Positions 27,626-39,229 of a DNA stretch of 64,000 nucleotides are shown piece by piece. The DNA is taken from the NCBI GenBank assembly GCA_019925105.1, contig JAHGAU010000018.1:248001-312000 (forward strand). Direction: 5' to 3'. The position numbers and the translations under genes are program-made. Within the stretch, counting starts at the first letter, position 1. Every line of letters begins with the position of its first letter. The notes under the pieces were generated by a model. It was not told the DNA's origin and made no database searches. It was given only the letters and a program-made list of their open reading frames with translations. The stretch is from Niebla homalea (lineage: Eukaryota; Ascomycota; Lecanoromycetes; Lecanorales; Ramalinaceae).

Positions 27626-28534
27626 GACGGTCATCTTTCTTAACTCGTCGGGTCTAGTCATATCTCTAGATAACCCTTTTGCGCTAACGCGATGGTAACC
27701 TATAAGGCATCTTTGACATTAAGGCCAGGTATACCGGAACATATAATATACCAGTAAGTAAATCAGTATATACGTAGAGTGTTTTATTGGACTATTTAAT
27801 CCGGAGGCCTAACCATTATATATTAATCGAATTATTTTAAAGCTTAATCGCTTTATACCTTAAATATACCAGGGACTTTTCGGACTATAAGGTCATTTTT
27901 TACCCTAGGGTATTAATGGACCGTACGCTTTATATAAACCCTAAGGTTTATTTTAACCCTGGGGTCTTATAACCCTTAAGGTCTTTAATTCCCTGGGGTT
28001 ATGGATAATAAGGTAAAAACGTCTTAGATTAATAACTTAATATACGGAACCTTGAAACGCAAGGATATAAATCATGTTATATAGGTTATAATAGAGTTAA
28101 CCTATAACGATTTAAGTTTGGTATTAAATATTATTACCGATATTAATTTAAATAGTCTTATTAAGTTAATGGTGAATATCCCGTGTTTATAAGGGTTATA
28201 TTATGGTTATTTAATCGAAGGAAATATATATTCTCTTTAACCCTATATTTTCTATACGATAGGAGTTCCTAAACCCCGATTTAGAACGTAAGTTTCCTTT
28301 ATATAAAAAGTCTTTATAAGTAATACTTTTTAATATATAAGACCTATATATATTTCCAATGTTTACGATAATAAACAATTTATACCAATACGGAGTAATA
28401 AAGGTAATAGGATACCTACGTTAAAACGCTGAATTACTTTAGTCTATAGCTTCCTATTATACTTCCACTTTTATACCTTTTAAATAGTAAGTTTCACCGC
28501 TTATTAATATATTTACTTTATTGCATTATTAGTC
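27626..28534. other. Spacer between direct repeats, with a short dispersed repeat
   Basis: No gene recognised. 27721-27780 resembles 48165-48220 (both contain AGTAAGTAAATCAGTATATA or a close variant). 27890-28010 contains several CCCTNGGG motifs. Base composition is less skewed than in the LINE region. Confidence 0.4.
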
Positions 28535-29125
28535 CCTATAATCGGCTCGGATGATATCGCGATAAGAGACATTAAATTAACGAATCGGCTCTGAAATATT
28601 CGTAGGAAACAGGAAGAATATAATTAAAAATATGCTTTATTATAATAGAAAAACAATCCAACAATAGGTAGTCGTGTTCAGAGCTATTTTTAGATAATGG
28701 CCCACTGTTGATAACTGATATATACGTCATATTAGCTAATTTTCTTAAACAGTATTAGCCCGAGGGCAGCCTTAAAACGGTCGCAATGGCTGGTAGAGCT
28801 TTCTTCCCTCAGGGTTGTTAATGGGTCTGAGAGACTCGAAATTCAAGACGATAAGCTTAAGACCTTTAATCTCCTGGGACGATAAGCTCAAGACAGAAAT
28901 TTCGATAAATGTTTCTTGACCCGTTTGGACCGAGTTAAAACGCTTATTTTTGCGATTATCTAGGGAGGGTTTAAACGCCGGGAGTGGTTAAATATTAGGA
29001 GGATTTAGATACTTAAGGGGTTTAAATACTTGGGGAGTTCAAATAATTAAAGGATTTAGATACTTAAAGGGGTTTAAACTCCGGGAGGGTTTAAACACTA
29101 AAAGGGTTTAGACGCTGGGTATTCT
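28535..29125. repeat. Diverged direct repeat, copy 2, ending in a minisatellite
   Basis: The second copy, with more CA and TG retained than copy 1. Its end (28967-29120) is a minisatellite of about nine degenerate 17-18-bp units of the type GGGTTTAAACNCTNGGAG. Copy 1 ends in two to three of the same units near 27570-27625. Confidence 0.6.
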
Positions 29126-29152
29126 TACCCTTAATACGGATGAAAATAGAGG

Positions 29153-29202
29153 CATCCAATTCTGATACCCTCCAATTCTGGCATGCCCTCCAATTCTGGC
29201 AT
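29153..29202. repeat. Short 19-bp tandem repeat
   Basis: Three close copies of a unit containing CCAATTCTGGCAT or a variant. A fourth isolated copy (CATCCAATTCTGG) lies near 29611. Confidence 0.6.
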
Positions 29203-31333
29203 CTTTATTACCTTATCGGGTTTTGCCTGGCTTTACTATATATAGACTCGGAGGCTATACTTCAATATTATATGTCTTTAGATAATTATCTGTAAACATT
29301 ATTCCGCAGAATAAATACCTTAAAACTCAAATTGTCTATAAACTTATAACGTTTTCTGACGAATGTCTCTAGCTTTATAGTGTCTTTTAATATTGGTCTT
29401 AAATCCTTTTTACGTTATAAGATCTCCTTTCGTATTCCTGCGCTTATAGTTGCGGTATATATTACGGGCGGGGTTCACGTTTACTTATTACGATATATAT
29501 TTAAATTAGTCTATACCACCGCTGGTGGCTTGGACCATTTTTTAGTATACAACGTGGTGTATATTTACTAATTATATATACCTCTTATGGTTCGCTTTGC
29601 TAGACCTCTTAGCATCCAATTCTGGCTCCCTGGGCTCCAGTTTTTGCCTCCCTACTTCTTGGCCCCCCTTGGGATAGTTCTTAATCTACCGGAAATTGAC
29701 TTTAATCCTCCCCTTTCCGTCTTTATTTCGAGTCTTTATTTACTCGCCCATCTAATTCCTCGCAATTCTCTTTTTCGCTCGCTTCCCTTATTTTTTAGAA
29801 ACCGGACTTTATCTATATTATATAATACCGCTGCCATTTTCTCCTTTAATCGTTATTTTAAAAATATTCTTAAGAGCCTTTTTACTTATATATTTTCCTT
29901 TAAAACTTTATTTTCTTATTACGTATAACGATAAGATAATTAATCGATACCGTAAATTAATAAGCTACCGCTAATGATTATAAAAAGATCGATTAAAACC
30001 GGTAATTAAGTTTATAGATATTAATATAAGTATTTCTAATAAATAATTAATATTTAAAAATAACTATTATTCCGTATTTTCTAACTTTAAAAATACTTAT
30101 ATGCTATTAAAAAAGGTTTCTATTATAATGGGAAAATTTATTCTTATTATGTTGAAATTTCCTTTAAGTTATAAGGAAGTTTTTTACTTAATTATTTAAT
30201 CTACGGCTTAAAGACGTATGAACGCGGACAGCAGCTCTTAATATTAAATGCTGTTAATAACCTCGGCTTCCTTTACTTATCTTTACCTGCGACATAAAGA
30301 TATAATATTATAGGAAGCTTCGAGTAATCTCTAACGAGCTTTAATACTTATTACCTGAAAGTTATAACTTATAACTAAGGCGAGATTTCTATACGTAAAA
30401 TCCTTAACTTTTAATAAAAGAGTAACCTTTATTTTAAGGGTTATATATAAACCTAAGAACTCTATTGATAGTTATTGTCAGGACCGTTTATAAGCCGGAC
30501 CTATAATCAACACTTTTTTCCTTCCTCCATATTTTTTATACGACTTAACTTTTCTGCTTGTCTTCTGAAGATCTCAATCTGAGATAATATTAACGGAGAC
30601 ATCCTAAGGTTTAAAAATACTTGCTTTATGCCTTCGCTATACTGGTTAAGCTACCCCTTTAAGGCTTAATCTCCTTAAAGCTATGGTTATTTAAGCTAGG
30701 CTCTTTTAACGTAGGATCTTTAAATCTACGGTATTTAAAAGATAGCCTCCTAAGAGCTCGGTCGTTTTAATAATAATACGCTTTTTAAGTAAGCCATTAT
30801 TTATTATAAATCGTAATTCTTATAAAAGTTCTTTAAGAAAATAGTTGAATTGCTGGAAGTGGAACATTAGCCATTAGAGCGAAAAGCTTATTGCGTTCAT
30901 TATATGGTAGAACTGATTAATGCTAAAACTTGAGATCTGGATCGAATAAAACGGGGGAACGGGAATAATAACCTGGGGATCAGAATTACGGCAGATAAAG
31001 GGTATTCAGAAAAGGAGCTTGGAGGGCACCGGGAATAAACCGTAGCAATTAAGTTAAAAGGAGTTAAAATTAAAGCGTATATAAAAGAGGAGCAGGAGGC
31101 TATAATATCCACTGAAAGTCTCGCTTTTTCAAACATCTCACACTCGATCTTCAATATATATAATGTCTTATCTCTAAAACAACACTATGCCGTACACAGC
31201 AAAAGTAAAGATTCATTAAATCCTGTGATAAAAGTAAGCTTCTATTATAGAAGAGAAGATATTTTTAGGTCCGAGCGAGGAAGGTCATCCGACAGAACCT
31301 TCCAGAATATCGGAGTCCTAGCTTTCCCAACTA
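29203..31333. other. Unidentified, partly RIP-mutated stretch
   Basis: A plus-strand open stretch at 29587-29928 (113 codons, no family recognised, hydrophobic) has little support as a gene. On minus, 30515-30605 reads MSPLILSQIEIFRRQAEKLS and then a stop, an amphipathic segment suggestive of a real C-terminus, with mutated sequence upstream. An 84-codon minus stretch at 30900-31154 matches nothing I know. The stretch 30200-31160 may be one decayed minus-strand gene, but I could not name it. Confidence 0.3.
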
Positions 31334-31473
31334 GGGCGGGCCATAGGGACATTAGGGCCAATGCAGAATTTAGATTTTAAAAAATCAGAAATCCCAAAAA
31401 TAAAATAAATACCCTATTCATATATATCTTATTACACTTCTTATATTATATATTTCTCTAATTTATATACTTC

Positions 31474-31945
31474 ATCACCTTCATCACCCTTATTACCCTT
31501 ACCCTCGCCACCCTCACCACCCTCACCACCCTCACCACCCTCACCACCCTCACCACCCTCACCACCCTCACTACCCTCACCCTCACCCTCACCACCCTCA
31601 CTTTCACCCTCACCCTCACCCTCAATTGCACCTTCACCCTCACCCTCAATTGCACCTTCACCCCCCTCACCCTCACCACCCTTACCACCCCCCTCACCCT
31701 CACCACCTTCACTTTCACCCTCACCCTCATCACCCTCATCACCCTCATCACCCTCATCACCCTCATCACCCTCATCACCCTCATCACCCTCATCACCCTC
31801 ATCACCCTCATCACCCTCATCACCCTCATCACCCTCATCACCCTCATCACCCTCTCATCACCCTCATCACCCTCATCACCCTCATCACCCTCATCACCCT
31901 CATCACCTTCATCACCCTCATCACCCTCATCACCCTTATCACCCT
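31474..31945. repeat. 9-bp CACCCTCAT minisatellite (C-rich arm)
   Basis: Mixed 6- and 9-bp units: (CACCCT)-type from about 31500 to 31720, then an almost perfect run of CACCCTCAT units to about 31930, with one slip at 31852 (CCTCTCATC). Because the unit is a multiple of three, both strands stay open (221 codons on minus, 108 on plus), giving GDE/MRV and HPH repeats. These frames are not evidence of a protein. The block is not RIP-mutated. Confidence 0.93.
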
Positions 31946-32009
31946 TACATAACCTGACTTTACTATTACCTTTAAAGGCCTTAATATTAAGGTACAGGTT
32001 ATAAGTATG

Positions 32010-32124
32010 ATTAATAGTGCAGGTGAAGGTAAGGGTGGTGAGGGTGAGGGTGATGAGGGTAATCAGGGTAATGAGGGTGGTAAGGGGGTGAGGGTGGTGA
32101 GGGTGGTGAGGGTGAAGGTGCAAT

Positions 32125-32156
<32 letters not shown>

Positions 32157-32170
32157 ATAGGGGTGATGAG
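32010..32170. repeat. GGTGAG-type minisatellite (G-rich arm)
   Basis: Units such as GGTGAGGGT and GGTGATGAGG on the plus strand, inverted relative to the C-rich arm. GGTGAAGGTGCAATTGAGGG near 32110-32130 is the inverse of motifs near 31620-31660. The array ends at the copia insertion site and continues at 36973. Confidence 0.88.
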
Positions 32171-32175
32171 GGTGG

Positions 32176-32363
32176 TGTTGGAGTGCTGATGACTCCTCAT
32201 GGTGTTGTCCAGTGCATATACGTGTTGACTTAGAAGTGTTGTGTATATTAAAGCACTTGGCCGTATATCTCAGAACGGCCGGGATCCTTTGGAGATAGAT
32301 TTACTCTTCCTATATATACTTAAATAACTGAATTAATGAATACGTTATATACCCATTATATTA
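32176..32363 (+). repeat. Copia 1 left LTR
   Basis: Outer part unmutated (TGTTGGAGTGCTGATGACTC), inner end mutated (ATTATATTA in place of ATTACATCA). Equal in length to the right LTR. Confidence 0.92.
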
Positions 32364-32379
32364 GGTTATAAGCCCGGTA
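32364..32379 (+). other. Copia 1 primer-binding site (initiator tRNA anticodon type)
   Basis: GGTTATAAGCCCGGTA directly follows the left LTR. Reversing one G-to-A change gives GGTTATGAGCCC, complementary to the anticodon arm of initiator tRNA-Met. This is the half-tRNA priming known for Drosophila copia. Confidence 0.7.
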
Positions 32380-35300
32380 TAATTATAACTATATATTAAG
32401 ATTCATTTAAACAATTAATTTATTTTATTAAATTAAAATATAAATTACTTATTATATTATATTAACTATAGCGGTAATAATACTTAAAGATAAATTCTAT
32501 AATACCGCCGATTATAGGAAATAAACAGAGAAAACTCAATAAGATATTAATTAATTATGTTAAAATAGCGAAGTTAAAGGGATTATTAAATTATACGTTA
32601 TAATGTATAGACGCTTAATCGGCCCTTATTATAGCAAATATATAAAAGGTCATTAAAGAAAATATCCTTTAAAATATCGACTTTATTACTTTATTAATAA
32701 AATTAAAAATTAAAATAATTAAGGTTTTACCAATCTTAAAAGAATAGAAAAAAGCTTATAATTAAATATAGGCTATCCTTAATATAATTATTAATAATAT
32801 AATCTATTATTAAATTAAGGGGATCTTAAATCCTTACTTAATTTAAAAAAAACTTAAGTAGCTTTATATTATTAAGGATATAATAACTAGAAATTAAACG
32901 CTTTAATAATTATTATATTTAGACTTATCTAAGTATATAAGTTTATAGGAATATTCTTAAGAATTTAAACGGCTTTAAAATAAGCTTTTTAACCTTAAGG
33001 CCGATATATTAAACTAATAATATATTATATTCTTCCGGATAAAATTAAAAGAGAAATATAACGTATATGTATTCTTACTAGAATAAGTTATAAAAAGCAA
33101 AGGTATTAAGATAAATATTAACTAATTTATTATTATTCTTACTAAATATAATTGCCGACGATTTAATACGGATAAAATTATAAAGGTAATATAGGCCCGA
33201 GTTAATAATTACAGTAAATATGAAAAACCCAAGAATAATAAGTTAAAAAAGAAGGATAAATATATATACTATAAAGGGGCGTATAAGGTCGATAAATACT
33301 AATATAAATATCCCGATTAATATTTAAATAATTAAAAACCAAAAGATAAAAAGCTTGACGTTAAGAAAAGAATAAAAAGGCTAAATCGGATAAAGAAAAG
33401 ACTATAATTATAAGGGCCTTTATTATTAAAGTTAATACTCTTATTTAAATTAATAAAATAATATTAATAATAAAGTATAGCTTATTATTACCTTAATAAA
33501 AATAAGCTTACTTTATTTTTAATATAACGGTTAATATTTATTATACGTAAGATCGTATTTTCTTTATAGATTATCGATAAGTTAATAATATAAATATTAA
33601 CTTTTAAATAAAAATATCTTTAATAATAAGGATATAAAAATAATAAGGATTAAAACGATTATTTTATAGTCGGTCCTTAACGGTAAAGTAAAGCCAATTA
33701 AGCTAACGGATATATAATATATATTTAAGATAAATAATACCCTTATTTTCTTTAAAGCTCTTAATAAAAAGGATTATAATATAATTATAGGATAAAGACG
33801 GTAACGAATCTTTAACTCGGATGATTATAACGTTTTTACTGGATTAATTTTTAACCGAAGTTTAATGGTAGAACTTTAATCTATAGTAATCGGTAAAATA
33901 TTAATAACTTACTCCTTAAGGTCGGTATCGTAAAATTAGTTATATAAACGTCTCGCTTATTACGGGATAAACACTATTAAATAAGCCGTAAAGATTATTA
34001 TTAATATTAATATAAAGAAAGCGGATTTATTTTAATTATAAAAATTTAAATACAATCTTTATAAATTGTATATTATAAATATATAAACGAGAACTTTATT
34101 ATATTCCTATTACCGTAAGGAGCGAATTAAGCGTTTACTTAAAAAGGCTTATTAATATTATAATATCGCCGGTAATAATAATATTATATATATTATCGGT
34201 AGTTACCGTTACTATATAACCTTAACCGATAATACTATAGATATAATATTTATTTATATAATTAAGGGCCGTAATAAGTTACTAAAAGTATTAAAGGAGT
34301 ACTTTATTAAAATAAAGGCTTAAAAATATATTTTAATTTGTATCCACAGTAATAATAAGATTATTATAAGTAAAGAGTACGTTATATTATATAAAGATTT
34401 TAGACTATAATATAAGATAATAACTTTATATAATCTGTATTAAAACGGTATCGTTAAACGTAACTTCCGGACTTACTTTAATAAAGTAAAATCGATTCTT
34501 TATATAATTAATATGCCTTAGAACTTTTAAAATAAAGCTTTTAATTACTTAATTTATATAAAAAACCAACTATTTATAAAAGTTTTTAAAGGCGTAATAT
34601 TACTTAAAGCTTAAATAATAAATAAACTTAATATTACTTACCTACGTTTATTCGGATATCTTATATACTATTATAAAGAATTAAAAGTAAAAAAACTTAA
34701 ATATAAAAGCGAGAAATATCGATTTATAGGTTATAAAGCTTTAAATTAATACCGATTTTAAAGTTTTAAGTTAAAGAAAATTATTATCTCAGTTTACGTT
34801 CGTTTTAATAAGTAAATAATTATAGTTAATAATAAAAAGAAATATAATAATACCGACTAAATATTTATTAACGTTATTATTAATAATAACGATAATAACG
34901 TTATTAACGCGGACGATAAGAAGGGTAATAATTTAAATTCAGATTTTCCAAGGGAGGCTTAATTAAATACCTTAAATTTATTAAATTTTTTAAATTCCTT
35001 AAATCCTATATACTCTTTAAATACTAAAAATCCATTACCTTAATATGAATCCGACAATGATAAAACCGAATTTTATTCTGTATACGGGGGTAAGAACTAG
35101 GGTAACGACGTTACCGGCTTAAGTAAGGATAATAAAAATAAGTTTTAAGGGCGTTAATTAAAGGGAGGAATACGTAAGGACTATAAAGCCCTTTTAGGAA
35201 TAAGGATTAAAGATAAAAAGGTGGCTTTTATATATTTAGAAACCTATACCTTTGTTTATAGAGCTTAAAGTTTTATTTTAGTTAAAATATTAACTTTACT

Positions 35301-36776
35301 TAACGTCTATAATACCTTAAAAAGCCCGGACCGTAAAAAGTAATTTAAGGCCTTTAAAACCGAGCTTAATTATATAAATATATAAAAGGTTTAAGAACTT
35401 TTACCGATTTTATTAAACGTAAAGCCTATATTAGGAGAATAAGTATTATTATATAAATACAGACCTATAAAGAAGATTCTTCTATATAAAGCCCGTTAAA
35501 TAATAAAAGGATTTTATTAATAGTAAGGTAAAGACTATTTATTAATGTTCTTAGCCGTAATAAAGTTTATAAGCTAATATTTATTACTTATAATTATAGC
35601 CTAAAATAATCTTAAAGCTAAAGTAATCGATATTATATTAGTTTTTTTTAAGGTTATTCTTAAAAACCGGATTTAAGTAAAATAACTATACGGTTTTATA
35701 AAGATTATCCCGAATAATAAGTAATTAATATATTATCCTTAAAAGGCATTATATAGTTTTAAATAAACTTTACTTAAATAATACTTTATATTATAAAAAA
35801 TACTTAAATCTTTAAGATTTAACTATATAATTAAAAATTACTTTATATTTTACCACTTTAAAAAAAAAATATTACTTTTACTATTTATATAAACGATATA
35901 TTTATCGTTATTAAAGATAAGTAAATTATTTAATGACTTAAAAACGTTCTTAAAGAGTATTTCCGTCTAAAAAAGTTAAAGGATATTATATATTATTTAA
36001 ACATAAATATTATACGTAACCGATTTAATCGTTCTATTTATTTTATTCAATCGATTTATATTAAGTAATTATTGGAATAAATAAATATAAAATTCTATCT
36101 CGATAAAGGATTATATATACCGATGATAAAGGGTATAATCTTAAAGCGAATATTTAAAGAATATAAAATAATAAAAGTAAAGTAAAAACTATATATATCG
36201 TTTATAAGTACTTTATAATAGATAACTTAATTAATACGATTTAGTGTTTTTTTCTTTATTAATAAGCTAAGAAGCTTTACCGTAAATTTAATAATTATTT
36301 ATATTAAGTTATATCTTTTAATATTAAAATAAATTTATTTTAATTTATTCTCATCAATCAAATACTATAGTTATCTTATTAACTAACTTTAAATATAATA
36401 TAATTTATAAAACTGTATAAAAACTTTTTCCCTTAATTTATTTCTTTATAAAATAAATTACTTTAATAATAATGTTTACCTTATTATTTTATAAATTAAT
36501 AATTAAGTAACTATACGGATTATTAATAAGCTATCTGATTATAATTATATTAAATATATCCGGAACTACTATTATATAGTTTATAAAATAATAATTAAGA
36601 TGAAGGAGCTTATTCTTAAGTAAATTCTATTTAAAGAATAAATAACGGATATACTTATTAAGTTATTTAAATAAATAGAATTTATCTTTACATGTAAGTT
36701 ATTAAGCTTATACGTTATATCAAAGGATAAATAATAATGGATAAGGTAAATTATTAATATTATTGTTATTATTATT

Positions 36777-36784
36777 AAAGGGAG
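36777..36784 (+). other. Copia 1 polypurine tract
   Basis: AAAGGGAG stands immediately before the right LTR, the expected site for second-strand priming. Confidence 0.7.
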
Positions 36785-36972
36785 TATTAAAGTATTAATA
36801 ACTCCTTATATAATTGTCCAGTATATATACATATTAACTCAGCAGTGTTATGTATATTAAAGTACTTAACTGTATATCTTAAAACGGCCGGGATCCTTTG
36901 GAGATAGATTTGCTCTTCCTACACACACCTAGATAACTGAATCAATGAATACGTTGGATACCCATTACATCA
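36785..36972 (+). repeat. Copia 1 right LTR
   Basis: The mirror image of the left LTR in damage: inner part mutated (TATTAAAGTATTAATAACTC), outer part intact (CCCATTACATCA). Confidence 0.92.
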
Positions 36973-37189
36973 GGTGGTGAGGGTGCAGGTAAGGGTAAGG
37001 ATGTAATTGAGGGTAAGGGTGATAGGATTGAAGGTAATAAGGGTGGTGAAGTATATAAATTAGAGAAATATATAATATAAAAAGTGTAATAAAATATATA
37101 TAAATAGGGTATTTACTTCATTTTTGGGATTTCTGATTTTCTAAATTCTAAATTCTATATTGGCCCTAATGTCCCTATGGCCCGCCCTA

Positions 37190-37738
37190 CCAACCCTCCC
37201 TCCAATGTGGCTAATCTATTCGATGGACTGTTCATATCTGATGTTTACTTATGTCGCTTAACCACCCGCGCGCCTTGAATACTTACCTGTTTTGACCATT
37301 TAAAACCTTTAACCGCTCAGCATATATAATTATTTAAAGGTTTTAAACATTAACGCTAAACGTCTACTTATTCTGCGTATTCACTTAGAATATATGTCCG
37401 TCACCTTTATTTACTACTTATCTCCCGTGTTCGCTCCTTATACCTGACTATCCCACTAGAGTGTTCGATCACGGGGCTTAATTACCCCAACCCTTTAACC
37501 ACTGATAAGCAATTGCCACTCTTCCACCGAATTGATCGCAAGATATAACTGCTTATCGTTCACGCTTGATTATCCCAATGGTTAAAATGCTATACTTAAG
37601 AAACCTCGGCATATAGGAGCAATATTAAGAGCGTAATAATAAGATATAAGCTCCTCCTAGTCCTTCAGCTTTAACGCTAACTTTCTTGATTATGGAAGAT
37701 ACTTTAAGATTAAGCTAACGTAAGATTATTAAGAGAGC
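37190..37738. other. Non-coding stretch of near-normal composition
   Basis: CA and TG are present, so RIP is light. No open frame or RNA gene was recognised. Confidence 0.4.
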
Positions 37739-38700
37739 TTAATAAGGGATTGACCTCAGTAAAGCATTAAAAAATGTTGTCGATAAGTCGCTGAGATTGG
37801 TAAACCTCATATAATCGGTGGACGTCGGACTGGATATCCTTCGAATAAAAATGTTCAATCTCCCCTGGATACTATTATAGGTCGGGAGATTTCCAGCCAG
37901 GCAATTAATACTTGCCAGCGAACATAGCCGCATATCCATAACGATAACCTGGTTCTTCCTATTGCGGCGCTTATAAGCAATATAATCGCCACCGGAAAAT
38001 CCCAATATTTCCCAAAATAAGCCCCCGCAGTAGTGATTGCTTTGCGGACTTCGCCGTAACTTGCAGTAGGAGTATCTTGTAAAGCTTCGAACGGCTCGCG
38101 AAGGCAGATAACCCGTCTGCTCTTATCTCCCAACTCGGGTTTAATCTCAAATAAGCCGGCATCTATTAACCTCTGCATATTTGTTACGACGCATCTGCCT
38201 CTGACATCCGTGTTTCCTTGCGTCAGGTAATCTGCAAAGTAGTATCCCTTTTCACTCTTACGTAGCCGAAAGAAAGTCTGGAGAATATCCCGTTAATAAG
38301 GGTCCGTATACAAAGTAGAGAACTCTAAAATCTCTATCTTTAATAAATAAACCTCTTGGAAAACTACGTATATCGAGTATAAGGAAAGATCTATAAAAAT
38401 TCCGGCTTATTACGATCGGTATAATACTTATATAGATTATATTATAAGCTAAAAAGCAAGTAGCCGGTTTAGCTCATTAAATTATATTCCGGCTTACGAG
38501 AACGTTATTACCTCAAATACTTATTTAAACGCCTTACTGCCTCCGAAGGCTATAGCCTTAATATGCCCTGCTTTTCTCCTTAATTACAGCTTTAAACTGG
38601 CGCAATAATATAGAAACCCGTCGTTTTAACTATAGTATTCGGACCGTAAATATGGAAGAGATAACTTGGTATATTATTCCGTTCAAATAATAGTATTTTA
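37739..38700 (-). pseudogene. Unrecognised pseudogene
   Basis: On minus a frame of about 140 codons can be followed from near 38440 to 37960, for example KSEKGYYFADYLTQGNTDV, CVVTNMQRLIDAGLFEIKP and SRRVICLREPFEALQDT. It then continues in another frame after a shift near 38000 (HFYSKDIQSD-HRLYEVYQSQ, about 37860-37780). TAA and TAG codons sit where Gln or Trp would fit. The VTN-QRLIDAGLFEI segment looks like a winged-helix or scaffold motif, but I cannot assign a family. Upstream of 38450 the frame dissolves into AT-rich DNA. Confidence 0.55.
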
Positions 38701-39229
38701 TATAATTAAAATAAGTTCAGTTAGAATAGAAATAACGCTTTAATTATAAATATATTTTCATTAAAATTTATAGCTATATTAAGGAAAATTAAGATAAACT
38801 TTAACGTTACGTAAAGATTTTAATAACTTAATGTTTATTAATAATTTATTAGTTATTTTAAAAGTTAATATAAAATTATTTTATTTTTTTATTTTTAACC
38901 TTTTTAGCCTTTTCTTTATTAACTTTAATTCTATTAATGTTCAATAATTTTATTCAATAGCTTATTAATAAGATATAGATTCTATTAAGGTTTAAGCTTT
39001 AAGTTTTTTTTTTTTTTAAGATAATTAATTTTTTATAAAATAAGTATAATATTATTATAAAGTATCCTTTAAGTTCCGTTCTTTATTATATATAAAATTA
39101 TTTTAAAAAATAAAATAGAATAATAAGTTAAGCTTTCTTTTATTTAATAATATTATTAATAGTTCTAATTACAATCTATAAAAAATAATATTAAAACTTC
39201 TATTTACTTTAATAAGTTATTAAGTTATT
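38700..39229. other. AT-rich RIP-mutated stretch
   Basis: No gene recognised. It may contain the eroded N-terminal part of the FunK1 relic that follows. Confidence 0.35.

Larger units (their letters stand above)
32176..36972 (+). mobile_element. Copia LTR retrotransposon 1, RIP-mutated
   Basis: 188-bp LTRs (32176-32363 and 36785-36972), starting TGTTGGAGTG and ending ATTACATCA in their better-preserved parts, flanked by a 5-bp duplication GGTGG (32171-32175 and 36973-36977). Domain order is copia: zinc-knuckle-like YYKGAYKVDKY near 33265; integrase YYITLTDNTIDIIFIY and later NGIVKRNFRT (about 34205-34480); reverse transcriptase YKAR, then IYINDIFIVIKD (about 35885-35920, family YVDD). All frames are broken. 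It landed inside the minisatellite arm of the fold-back element, so it is the younger insertion. Confidence 0.92.
31334..37187. mobile_element. Fold-back-like element with minisatellite arms, interrupted by copia
   Basis: The ends are inverted repeats of about 140 bp (31334-31473 and 37048-37187) beginning GGGCGGGCCATAGGGACATT, flanked by TA. Inside, the left arm is a C-rich minisatellite (CACCCTCAT and related units, 31474-31945). The right arm carries the same motifs on the other strand (GGTGAGGGT type, 32010-32170 and 36973-37047). A centre with small inverted repeats (ATAACCTG and CAGGTTAT; CCTTAATATTAAGG) lies at 31949-32008. Without the copia insertion the element is about 1.05 kb. No transposase is present, so it would be non-autonomous. 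Confidence 0.7.

Noticed and set aside
29587..29928. 113-codon hydrophobic plus frame
   Set aside because: No homology recognised, no gene context, and the composition is drifting to AT-rich; kept only as a note in the spacer entry.
31458..32123. 221-codon minus frame and 108-codon plus frame rich in GDE/MRV or HPH repeats
   Set aside because: Both are products of a 9-bp tandem unit that keeps all frames open; there is no start context or non-repetitive domain.
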